From positions 1 to 35,874 of the forward strand of contig JANQGJ010000008.1 in the NCBI GenBank assembly GCA_028277395.1: 35,874 bases of DNA. The letters run 5' to 3'. Under the pieces are notes generated by a model. It had not been told where the DNA came from, ran no database searches, and saw nothing but the letters and a program-made list of their open reading frames with translations. Origin of the DNA: Bacteroidales bacterium (GTDB lineage Bacteria; Bacteroidota; Bacteroidia; Bacteroidales; F082). Shown piece after piece: positions 16,401-24,017 of the stretch (its first letter is position 1; the number at the start of each line of letters is the position of its first letter). The position numbers and the translations under genes were made by a program.

Positions 16401-18215
16401 AATTGTTAATACTGCTTCTTCCTGGTAAACCTGGCTGATAATATCCTTCTTTTCCTGAATACTGTCCAGTTTCTTTTCAACTTCAGCAATAAGAAGATCT
16501 GTGTTTTCTAAAGTGGTACCTCCCGGCATTGTAACATAAAGATTTATATCTTTTATTTCAGGTTCTTCTGTGGTTAGCGTACTTATACCAAGGCTGATTA
16601 TAAGAGTAATAAAAAATATACCTAATGCACCAATAATTACCTTACCCGGGTTTCTCATACTTGTTTTTAGAAATACAAGATACACCTGGATCATTCTGTT
16701 ATTACTCGAAATCCTTTCAAATACAATATTGTTTGTGCTTTTTTGTATAGTAAGAAAAACATATGTAATCATTGGAATGAACAACAATGCAACACCAAGA
16801 GAAACTAACAATGTTGATATTATTGAAACCCCAATATGTTTTCCCAGCAGGCCAATGAAAAAGTTTGATGAAAACACAAATGGCAGAAACACAGTAACAG
16901 TAGTTAATGTTGCTGCTATAATTGACCTGGCAACTTCCTTAGTTCCCTGAACAACAGCTTTTGCCGTTCCAATATTTTTAGCTGCAAGGCGATAAATGTT
17001 TTCCAGCACAACTACACTGTTATCCAGCAACATGCCTATTGCCAATGCCATTCCCAGCAGTGTTAAACTGTTTATTGTTATGTCATATGCATAAAAGAAA
17101 TTAAAAGCTGTATAAACGGAAATAGGTATTGCAAGTGCTACAGCTATAACAAGTTTCAGATTTCTCAGGAAGATCCACAGGATAAAAACAGCCAGAATAC
17201 CACCAACCAAAGCCAGTTCAATAATCAGATCAATATTCTTCTCCATTATTTCAGCTGAGTTGTTTTGAATAACCAGTTGGATGTCTTTACTACTGAATTC
17301 CTCATTTAATGAAGCTATTAAGGCTTCTACAGTTTCTGCAAGCTCAATAATATTAGATTGCGAGTCCCTTGTAAGCTGTATTGTAACGGCTTCTTTTCCA
17401 TTTACCCTGCTATAAGAATCCTGCTCTTTTAGTCCAAAGCGAATTGTACTGATATCCTTTAATTTTACATTTCCTGATTTAATAATTACTACATCATAAA
17501 GCTCATTTACATTTACAAACTCAGAAACAATATTTACAGCATGAAGGGTATTGTTTTCGTTTACTTTACCAACATATTTTCTTGCCATGCTATTTGCATT
17601 AATTGCTGATCGCACATCGGCAGGTGTTATATTATAAGCTTTACAAACATCTTCTTTTAGTATTATGTCAACGGATTTTACACGTCCACCAAATATCTCA
17701 GCATTGGAGATTCCCGAAACGTTTTTAAACTTGTTTACTATTTCCTGTTCAACAACATGCCTTACTCTGTCAACCCCGCCACTACCACGTGCCTGAATTG
17801 TCATGAACATATTATTAAGTTGTTCAAGGTCGAATTTAAAAACCTGAACCATGAACTCTTCAGGCAGGGTACCACGAATTTCGTCGACCTTTTCAATCAG
17901 TTTTAAATATGCCAGCTTTATGTTAGTAGATTTATCATACGAAATCCGTATAGTACCCTGTTGTTGTCCTGCAGACGATTCAATTTTATCAACCCCGGCC
18001 AATGTTCCTATTGCCCCTTCCAAAGGTATTATGGCTTGTTTTTCCATGTATTCCGGATCTACTTCCAGCATACTGCCCACATTTACAAAAAGAAATGGAA
18101 TCTGAGCATTTGGATAAAGCTCCACCGACAATTGTTTGTATGAAAACCATCCCAACATTGTCAGCCCTGTGAAGAGCATTGTAATTAACACTTTACGTTT
18201 TATTATGAAGCTCAT
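13443..18215 (-). CDS. RND efflux pump fused to a multi-TM linker and an ABC ATPase domain
   Basis: The protein is 1590 aa. Residues 1 to about 1030 are a complete HAE-like RND permease: N-terminal TM, two large periplasmic loops, and TM4 with IGMLLDNSVVVLENI (single Asp, DN rather than DD). TM10 has GIVVNNGIIMIDY, with Asn where AcrB has the relay Lys, as is common in SwrC/CusA-like relatives. Residues about 1035-1280 add some six to seven hydrophobic helices in pairs, separated by a soluble DWDNKLTREWKSG stretch. Residues about 1290-1530 are an intact ABC ATPase: Walker A GPNGAGKST 1311-1319 (K1317), signature SGGMKQR (S1412), Walker B VVDEPTAGLD (D1435, E1436), His switch H1467. The C-terminal 60 residues (KIWSMNM...ANLEDAYLYLL) match the tail of the operon's other ATPase. 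The frame is uninterrupted. It starts 3 nt after the first RND gene, and an ABC-2 permease gene follows. The fusion itself is unusual. Confidence 0.92.
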   Translation of the reverse strand: MSFIIKRKVLITMLFTGLTMLGWFSYKQLSVELYPNAQIPFLFVNVGSMLEVDPEYMEKQAIIPLEGAIGTLAGVDKIESSAGQQQGTIRISYDKSTNIKLAYLKLIEKVDEIRGTLPEEFMVQVFKFDLEQLNNMFMTIQARGSGGVDRVRHVVEQEIVNKFKNVSGISNAEIFGGRVKSVDIILKEDVCKAYNITPADVRSAINANSMARKYVGKVNENNTLHAVNIVSEFVNVNELYDVVIIKSGNVKLKDISTIRFGLKEQDSYSRVNGKEAVTIQLTRDSQSNIIELAETVEALIASLNEEFSSKDIQLVIQNNSAEIMEKNIDLIIELALVGGILAVFILWIFLRNLKLVIAVALAIPISVYTAFNFFYAYDITINSLTLLGMALAIGMLLDNSVVVLENIYRLAAKNIGTAKAVVQGTKEVARSIIAATLTTVTVFLPFVFSSNFFIGLLGKHIGVSIISTLLVSLGVALLFIPMITYVFLTIQKSTNNIVFERISSNNRMIQVYLVFLKTSMRNPGKVIIGALGIFFITLIISLGISTLTTEEPEIKDINLYVTMPGGTTLENTDLLIAEVEKKLDSIQEKKDIISQVYQEEAVLTISLVDDYRDVRNMDIPQIKNDILENLDDFKQAQFDWEPPASGRRFGSGGFDDDDGMARILGIGIQQEKIIIKGQDFEQMQNKAHDIEYYLGQISSIKRINIKLPEKRPEVQLLLDKQLMSLYDIPVTSVLSELNSFQPGFSSGVLLKQDGEDYDIQIKMPDIDEEVTDRNIHDLKTLNVKGASGSVFELQNISDFNFTTGLSTIKRKNQEKQIVITYEFLDEVNDENDLLTSARAEVDDLIESISLNSDMVIEVIHEDDDLGEFGFLLLMAVLLIYMILASVFESATMPVVMMFSIPLAAIGSLILLILTGTSIMNANVFTGFLILLGIVVNNGIIMIDYTRVLQKRGYRETRALMTAGLARVRPILITAITTIIALLPLALGKAEYVTQIGVPFAITVIGGLALSTILTLVFIPTFYSGLQSSLNWIKEQHIIIRIVQIILWVAGTYYIYIEVDSKVWQLIYFIVLVITVPATIYFIKSSLRKANENLIPENTPLKIKIRNIVKIYDWDNKLTREWKSGINIRKRLGIHNSSSVAGIVAGLIWQLPVIAFSYYFIYYHIESGFWYFILQVVFYILVNSLLNPLKVYFRDKSRNKILKVVFALILGAYYWIYPGVAMYSFYSIYSLIGFVIPAVIIWYLASAVKNTAENLHRKNTDVNRLKGWFKGIRKMYFRFVLVIPVLGKKKKPFKAVTGVNFDIENGMFGLLGPNGAGKSTLMRVICGILEPSYGQITINDIDLKKNREELQGLIGYLPQEFGMYENMTAWDFLNYIGVLKKLYDNETRKNRVEYVLKAVHMYNNRNEKIGSFSGGMKQRIGIAQILLHLPCILVVDEPTAGLDPRERIRFRNLLVELSKERIVIFSTHIIEDVASSCNRVAVMKKGGVVYLGRPIDMAEIAKGKIWSMNMSADEYEKSKDSLTVIHHMRENDIIRIRCLSESKPGADAIPVKANLEDAYLYLLKNGNTYDQNSINDNGNVPLSLNNADNKQ

Positions 18216-18218
18216 GTT

Positions 18219-21200
18219 TTAGAGGTCATTTGTTGTTATTACATCAACTTTTCTTTCACCAAAAATTGATTCTTTAACCGATTCAAAAACATAGTACACA
18301 CAAGGAATAACGACCAGGGTAAGCAAAGTGGAACTTACAAGTCCTGCTATTACTGCTATTGCCATAGGCGAACGCAGAGCTGCACTTTCTCCAAACCCAA
18401 TTGTTAGAGGTAACAGAGCAAGGATTGTTGTAATACTTGTCATTATTATTGGCCGTATTCTGTTTTCTCCAGCACTTATTATTGAATCGTGGATTGATTT
18501 ACCGGAGTCCCGGAATTTGTTAATTGCATCCACAAGAATAATTGAATCGTTTACAGCAATTCCGGCGAGCATTATTATACCAATATACGCCATTATACTT
18601 AGTGGTTTACCCAGAAAGTAAAATGCCCATATTGCACCAACTCCGGCCAGCGGAATTGTTAGAAGTATAGTAAATGGATGAATTATTGATTCAAACTGAG
18701 ATGCCATTACCATATAAACCAATATTACAGAAAGCATCAGTGCAAAACCAAGATTCGACATTGCTTCTTTTCTTTTTTCTTCTTCACCAATTATACTGAT
18801 TTCATAATCTGGAGGATAATCGGAGTTGTTTATCATTGTTTGTACAGTATTTATAACATGGTCGAAAGGATACGATCTGTCAATATCAGCACTTATTTTA
18901 CCAATTCGGTTCTGATTTCTTCTGATAAGTTGTTTTGGTGATACTGATTGTCTGATATCTGCAATTTCATAAAGAGGAACTTCGCCGTCAGCAGTATTGA
19001 TTACCAGTGAGTTAAATTCGTATTTGTTTACATCAGGCATTTTTATTGTTATATCATTCATTTCACCTCTGTTCTCATATTTTCCTGCCTTCTTACCTTC
19101 AAGAATATCTGTAAGCTGAGAGCTTATTTCATCGGCGCTCAGGTTGTAAATTCCAGCCTTAAATCTGTCTATAACAACATCAATTTCAGGAGCACCTTCT
19201 TCCATACTTGTTTTCGCATTTACTATTTGATCAAGTTCATGAAGATTTGTTTTTATATCTGTAGTGATGGTATTGATTTGCTCCAGGTTTCTTCCTTTAA
19301 CTTCAATTACCAGAGGTGCCGTTTCAGCACCCATAGTTGACATCAGGGCTGTTTCATCGCGGATAATGGAAATTTCTGCATCTGTGATATTTTCAAGAAG
19401 GTTATTTGTAGCAGTTATAATATCTTCTGAATGTTTTAATGCATCTTCCCTGATACGGATTTTGATCACAGCAGTATTTTCATTTTTAAATACTGATTCA
19501 TCTGAATTGTTATTAACTTTTCCAACGGTAGAATAAATGGTTTTAATTTCATCGGGAAATGCTTCTCGCAGCATTATTTCTACCGCTTCAACTGTATTTG
19601 AGGTAGTAGCCAGATCAGTACCTTCCTTTAGTTTAAGGTCAATACTGAACTCTCCGGTTCCACCTCTTGGTAAGTATTCACTTCCAACAAACGGAAGGAT
19701 ATATACTGTTAATACAATAATACCTCCGGCAATCAGCATAACAAGAATTCTGTAATTAAGAATACCTGATAATATTTTTCCATACCATCCTAATCTTACG
19801 GATTTAATACTACCTCCTTTTTTGTATTTTTTTGAATATGCAAAGTTGAATAGCATTGGTATAACCAAAATGGCAACAAACAGCGATGCCAGAAGTGAAA
19901 ATGCCACTGTCCATGCCTGGTCTTTGAACAACTCACCCGAAGCGCCATGTAAATATACTATCGGAAGAAATACTACAATTGTTGTTAGTGTTGAGGCAAC
20001 TATGGCTCCGCCAACTTCTGCTGTTCCGTTTATGGCAGCTTCTTTCACTGTCATTCCCATTTCCATATTCCTGAAAATATTTTCTACTACCACAATGGCA
20101 TTGTCTACCAGCATTCCTGCACCCAGTGCGAGGCCTCCCAAGGTCATAATATTCAGGCTTAGTCCGTTGAAATACATGAGGTTGAATGTAGCTATAACGG
20201 AAACAGGAATAACAAAACTGATTATGGCAGTTACTTTCAAACGGCGCAGAAAAATATATAGTACAAAAACTGCCATTAAAGCACCGAGCAAAGCAGTTTC
20301 TTCTACTTCGTTAATTGCAGTTTTTATAAACTGTCCCTGGTTTTGAATAACTTCAAAATCATAGCCCGATAATGCCGTTTTTATATTTTCCAGAGCTTCG
20401 ATCAGGTTGTCGGTTGCCGATACTGTGTTTGAACTGGTTTCTTTATAAATGGAAAGTCCCAGACATCGTTGCCCGTTTATTCGGACAATATTTTCAGGAT
20501 CTTTATTTTTAAAACTTACCTGTCCAATATCTTTTAATAATACTGGTGTTTTCCGGTTGTTGGTTGTTGTTTCCTGTATATAATTGTTCTGGCTGGTTTC
20601 AGATTGTTTATAAGTAACTATAATGTTGTTCAGTTCATCAATATTTTGAAGGGTTGATACACCTTTGATGATATATTTCTTTCCCATTTCAACGATTGTA
20701 CCTCCGGATACATTTCTGTTCATATTTTGAATCTGCTGAACAACCTGTCCGGCAGTTAACCCATATGCGTTGAGAAGGTATTTGTTGGTTTCGATCAACA
20801 CTTCTTTTTCTTCAGCACCGGAAATAACAACATCAGCTATTCCTTCCAGTCTTATCAGTTCATTCCTTATGTAATTTTCACCCACCTGACGAAGCTCATC
20901 CATATCAGTTATATTTGGATTTACCATTCCTATGATCATGATAGGTGTGGAATTGGGGTTGTGTTGGCTTATGGTGAAATCATCAAAATCTGAACTTTGG
21001 CTATAGGCTGTAAGAGCTTTCTGAAGATCAAGAAATGCCTCGTCCATGTCGTGTCCCCACTCATATTCAACTGTAATTTGAGCTGATCCAACCATGCAAA
21101 CAGAACTAACCTGCTTTACACCTTTTTGCCGGATACTTTGTGCTTCAATGTCTTCGATATATTGTTTTTCAATTTCTTCGGGTGGCTTTTCCCCGGCTGA

Positions 21201-21350
21201 TATCTCAATAAATATCCTGGGAGCATTCAGGTCGGGGAGGAGATCAACACCAAGCCTGCTGAATGATATATAGCCCAGTAATATTATTGCAACTACGATC
21301 ATTGAAACGGTTACCGGGTAATTAACAGAAAATTGAGTTAGTTTTTTCAT
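18219..21350 (-). CDS. RND efflux transporter permease (first of two in the operon)
   Basis: The 1043-aa protein is of normal RND length, with 12 predicted TM helices and two periplasmic porter/docking loops. TM1 reads SVNYPVTVSMIVVAIILLGYISFSRLGVDLLPDL, and the conserved GEKPPEEIEKQYIEDIE and GVKQVSS follow. TM4 has GAGMLVDNAIVVVENIFRN, and TM10 AGIAVNDSIILVDAI. The relay residues follow the DN / no-Lys pattern of the SwrC-like group, as in the second pump. RND pumps are inner-membrane proton antiporters that load substrate into an adaptor-TolC conduit. It lies 95 nt after the adaptor gene and 3 nt before the RND-ABC fusion gene. With one adaptor gene for two RND genes, a mixed trimer as in MdtBC is plausible. 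Confidence 0.93.
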   Translation of the reverse strand: MKKLTQFSVNYPVTVSMIVVAIILLGYISFSRLGVDLLPDLNAPRIFIEISAGEKPPEEIEKQYIEDIEAQSIRQKGVKQVSSVCMVGSAQITVEYEWGHDMDEAFLDLQKALTAYSQSSDFDDFTISQHNPNSTPIMIIGMVNPNITDMDELRQVGENYIRNELIRLEGIADVVISGAEEKEVLIETNKYLLNAYGLTAGQVVQQIQNMNRNVSGGTIVEMGKKYIIKGVSTLQNIDELNNIIVTYKQSETSQNNYIQETTTNNRKTPVLLKDIGQVSFKNKDPENIVRINGQRCLGLSIYKETSSNTVSATDNLIEALENIKTALSGYDFEVIQNQGQFIKTAINEVEETALLGALMAVFVLYIFLRRLKVTAIISFVIPVSVIATFNLMYFNGLSLNIMTLGGLALGAGMLVDNAIVVVENIFRNMEMGMTVKEAAINGTAEVGGAIVASTLTTIVVFLPIVYLHGASGELFKDQAWTVAFSLLASLFVAILVIPMLFNFAYSKKYKKGGSIKSVRLGWYGKILSGILNYRILVMLIAGGIIVLTVYILPFVGSEYLPRGGTGEFSIDLKLKEGTDLATTSNTVEAVEIMLREAFPDEIKTIYSTVGKVNNNSDESVFKNENTAVIKIRIREDALKHSEDIITATNNLLENITDAEISIIRDETALMSTMGAETAPLVIEVKGRNLEQINTITTDIKTNLHELDQIVNAKTSMEEGAPEIDVVIDRFKAGIYNLSADEISSQLTDILEGKKAGKYENRGEMNDITIKMPDVNKYEFNSLVINTADGEVPLYEIADIRQSVSPKQLIRRNQNRIGKISADIDRSYPFDHVINTVQTMINNSDYPPDYEISIIGEEEKRKEAMSNLGFALMLSVILVYMVMASQFESIIHPFTILLTIPLAGVGAIWAFYFLGKPLSIMAYIGIIMLAGIAVNDSIILVDAINKFRDSGKSIHDSIISAGENRIRPIIMTSITTILALLPLTIGFGESAALRSPMAIAVIAGLVSSTLLTLVVIPCVYYVFESVKESIFGERKVDVITTNDL

Positions 21351-21445
21351 CTGCGATCAGTTTATTTTCATATTACAGAGTACATGGTGTTAACCTTGAA
21401 TAAGCTGGATTAGATAATTTGATAATAAAAATTATAATACGGTCA

Positions 21446-22495
21446 CTATTTTATAACCTTTACTTTTGATTTATTACGTAGTGTTTCAAATCCTTTGGTA
21501 ACAATATTATCTTTGTTTTCCAGGCCATCAGTAACTTCAACATTCTCCGGGTTTTCCAATCCGAATGTAATGATCCTTTCCTGTGCCAGACCTTTATCAA
21601 CCACGAAAACAGTGTTTCCTCTTTGTTTGGACATAATTATACTCTTTGGAATTACTATTGTACTGTCTTTTGAAGCAACAATTATTTCGCCTTTTGCAAA
21701 CATCCCTGGTCGAAGCAGTAGTTTTTTATTGTCGATAGTAACAACAGCTTTGAATGATCTTGATTGAGGATCAATTGCAGGTGACAATTGTGATATTTTT
21801 CCGGTAAGAGTATCATCAGGTATTGTATAGTTCATGATCCTAACATCCTGTCCAACGTTTATCAATTCTATATTTTTAACGGCCAGGTTAAGATCCATTA
21901 ATAAGTTGCTGTAATCCATTATTGTAGCCAGTTCGGCACCAACATCAATTTTGTTTCCCTTTGTATAGTAAGGAAGGTTGACAATTGTACCGCTAAACGG
22001 AGCAACAGTTTTCATTTTCTTTAACCTTATGAGGGCATCTTCATAGGTGTATTTTGAATTTATATATTCAATTTCTGAATTTTTTAGCTCACTCAGAGTA
22101 ACCCCGCCTTTCTCATAAAGTGATTTCTGCTTATCAAATACCTGTTTTGATATTTCCAGCTTAAGTTCAAGAGAGTTTATTTTAATATTGTTTTCGTACT
22201 CTTCATCTTCAAGTTTAATTATTATTGATCCTGCTGATACATAATCTCCCAGTTTGTAGGGTTTACCTGTGGCAGGGTTTTTCATCAAAGTATAACTACC
22301 ACTTATTTCTGATTTGAGATTTACTTCCTTTACCGGGTTAACCGTACCGGTAGTAGAAATATATTCTTCAATAGATCCGGGGGTAATTTCCATCACCGAA
22401 ACAGGAACCGATATATCTTTGTTTAAATCCTTTCCATCATTGTTACATGATGCCAGAAAAATAGCTAAGATTACTATAAATGTAATTCGTGTCAT
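21446..22495 (-). CDS. RND periplasmic adaptor (membrane-fusion) lipoprotein
   Basis: The 349-aa protein has a lipobox ILAIFLASC with acylated Cys at residue 17, so it is anchored in a membrane facing the periplasm. It has the standard adaptor order: a first barrel/lipoyl half (ISTTGTVNPVKEVNLKSEISG), a short coiled-coil hairpin (LELKLEISKQVFDKQKSLYEKGGVTLSELKNSEIEY), the second lipoyl half (VAPFSGTIVNLPYYTKGNKIDVG), a beta-barrel ending LLLRPGMFAKGEI, and a membrane-proximal domain. It would link the RND trimer to the outer-membrane channel encoded 11 nt upstream. It is the only adaptor gene in the operon. Confidence 0.92.
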   Translation of the reverse strand: MTRITFIVILAIFLASCNNDGKDLNKDISVPVSVMEITPGSIEEYISTTGTVNPVKEVNLKSEISGSYTLMKNPATGKPYKLGDYVSAGSIIIKLEDEEYENNIKINSLELKLEISKQVFDKQKSLYEKGGVTLSELKNSEIEYINSKYTYEDALIRLKKMKTVAPFSGTIVNLPYYTKGNKIDVGAELATIMDYSNLLMDLNLAVKNIELINVGQDVRIMNYTIPDDTLTGKISQLSPAIDPQSRSFKAVVTIDNKKLLLRPGMFAKGEIIVASKDSTIVIPKSIIMSKQRGNTVFVVDKGLAQERIITFGLENPENVEVTDGLENKDNIVTKGFETLRNKSKVKVIK

Positions 22496-22506
22496 AACAG
22501 TATATT

Positions 22507-23997
22507 TTACTTTTCAGATGATAAATTTTCTTGTAATTCTTTAGGAATAAACGAAGTGTTATTCTCAAAATCCCAAAGAGATTGTATTTTCATATTGATA
22601 ATTTCCAGCCTGTAGTTAATAAGCGAATTAACGCGGGCTGTCTTTTTTTCCGACAGTTGATTTTGAAACCTTTGTAAATCGATACTGGTTAAGTCACCAT
22701 TCCGGTATCTTTCAAGATTGATGTCGTAAGTAAGTTGGGCATTTTTTTCGTTTTGTTTTGCGATTTCAATCTGATTTACGAGATTTTGTAGATTTCTGTA
22801 AGTTTTACGAATATTGATAATTATATCATTCTTCTGATCTTCAAGATCTATTGTCCGCGACTGGATTTCGATTTCAGCAGCTTTTATATTGGCTTTCCGT
22901 TCACCCCAGTCGAACAGGGGTATAGCAAATGTGATTCCAACAGCAGGACTATTTGTTGTATTGTCATAAATATTGGTAATTTGTTCGTTTATACCATTTA
23001 TACCAACTGATAAGCTAATATCACCCCTGAATTCATTTTGTGCTGAGGTTTCAGTAAGGTTGAACTCAGCCATTTTAAGGTCTATGTTTCTTTGGGTTAG
23101 TTCAAGACGTTGACTTAACCCGTTTTCTATGGCTTTCTCAGGATTTACAAAGATCAGTTTAAAGTCAATGTCGGTTTCGACAGCAATATCATCATAAAGC
23201 GACATTCCAATTAACAGTTTAAACTGATCACGGGCATTGTTTAAATCTACTTTACTATTATCAAGGTTCGATTCGCTTGTAGCATAGTTTAACTCGCCCT
23301 GTAACAATTCTTCCTTTGCAGAAAGTCCTGCTTCCACTTTGCTACGGATTATCTCAAGACTTATTTTCTGATTCTCAAATTCTTCTTTCGCAATCTGAAC
23401 AGCAGTTTCTTTCTGATATACAGCATAAAAGGCCTGGTTTACCTGGTATTCCATGTTAAGCATTTCAATGGCATATGCAATTGTTGCTGTTTCAAGATTG
23501 AGTCTTATTTTATCCAGGTTTAACTTGAGCCTGTTATATGTAAAAACCGGTTGGTCGTACTGTAAATAGAGATAATTATTAAAAACCTGATCCGGAGGTG
23601 ATTTTACATCATCAACAACTGAATAGTTATCCTGATATTTGAAATCGTTTCGAACGGTTAATAATCCATCAGTCCATTTAACAGGCTGAGTAATTATTAA
23701 ACTGGCACTTGGTTCGAATGTTTGATCCTGAAACCAAACTGCGGATTTACGATCATATATCAAAGAACGTGAAAATGTAATTGGTGAAACATCCAACAGA
23801 AAATTTGTTTTAAGAGATGCAATTTGAGCATTTAAGTATTCTTTATTCATCTCCATATTCAACCTCGATTTCTGTATGGACGGGCTGTTCTTTATTGCAA
23901 TTTCCATTGATTCTTCGAGAGTTAATACTCTTTGAGAAAACAGGTTTACCTGAATTACAAGCAAACAAAACAGTATTGTTGATTTCACGATTTTCAT
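22507..23997 (-). CDS. TolC-family outer-membrane efflux channel
   Basis: The 496-aa protein has a signal peptide ending near NLFSQ. Two OEP repeats are visible, each with long periplasmic helices: LTLEESMEIAIKNSPSIQKSRLNMEMNKEYL in the first, and AVGITFAIPLFDWGERKANIKAAEIEIQSRTIDLEDQ, a very typical second-repeat motif, in the second. The final helix carries YRNGDLTSIDLQRFQNQL. As a trimer it would form the exit duct for the RND/ABC apparatus. It lies 20 nt after the ABC permease-ectodomain gene and 11 nt before the adaptor gene, so it is firmly inside the operon. Confidence 0.92.
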   Translation of the reverse strand: MKIVKSTILFCLLVIQVNLFSQRVLTLEESMEIAIKNSPSIQKSRLNMEMNKEYLNAQIASLKTNFLLDVSPITFSRSLIYDRKSAVWFQDQTFEPSASLIITQPVKWTDGLLTVRNDFKYQDNYSVVDDVKSPPDQVFNNYLYLQYDQPVFTYNRLKLNLDKIRLNLETATIAYAIEMLNMEYQVNQAFYAVYQKETAVQIAKEEFENQKISLEIIRSKVEAGLSAKEELLQGELNYATSESNLDNSKVDLNNARDQFKLLIGMSLYDDIAVETDIDFKLIFVNPEKAIENGLSQRLELTQRNIDLKMAEFNLTETSAQNEFRGDISLSVGINGINEQITNIYDNTTNSPAVGITFAIPLFDWGERKANIKAAEIEIQSRTIDLEDQKNDIIINIRKTYRNLQNLVNQIEIAKQNEKNAQLTYDINLERYRNGDLTSIDLQRFQNQLSEKKTARVNSLINYRLEIINMKIQSLWDFENNTSFIPKELQENLSSEK

Positions 23998-24017
23998 CAG
24001 TGTAGTGTTTTATTTTT

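Noticed and set aside
16570..16950. Long plus-strand open frames inside the RND genes (also 19822-20346)
   Set aside because: They lie antisense to strongly conserved RND coding sequence and encode nothing recognisable, so they are shadows of the real genes.
13443..18215. Frameshift or missed stop joining two genes
   Set aside because: The frame is open with normal composition through the linker, and the linker encodes several plausible membrane helices; nothing in this sequence indicates an error, although reads should be checked.
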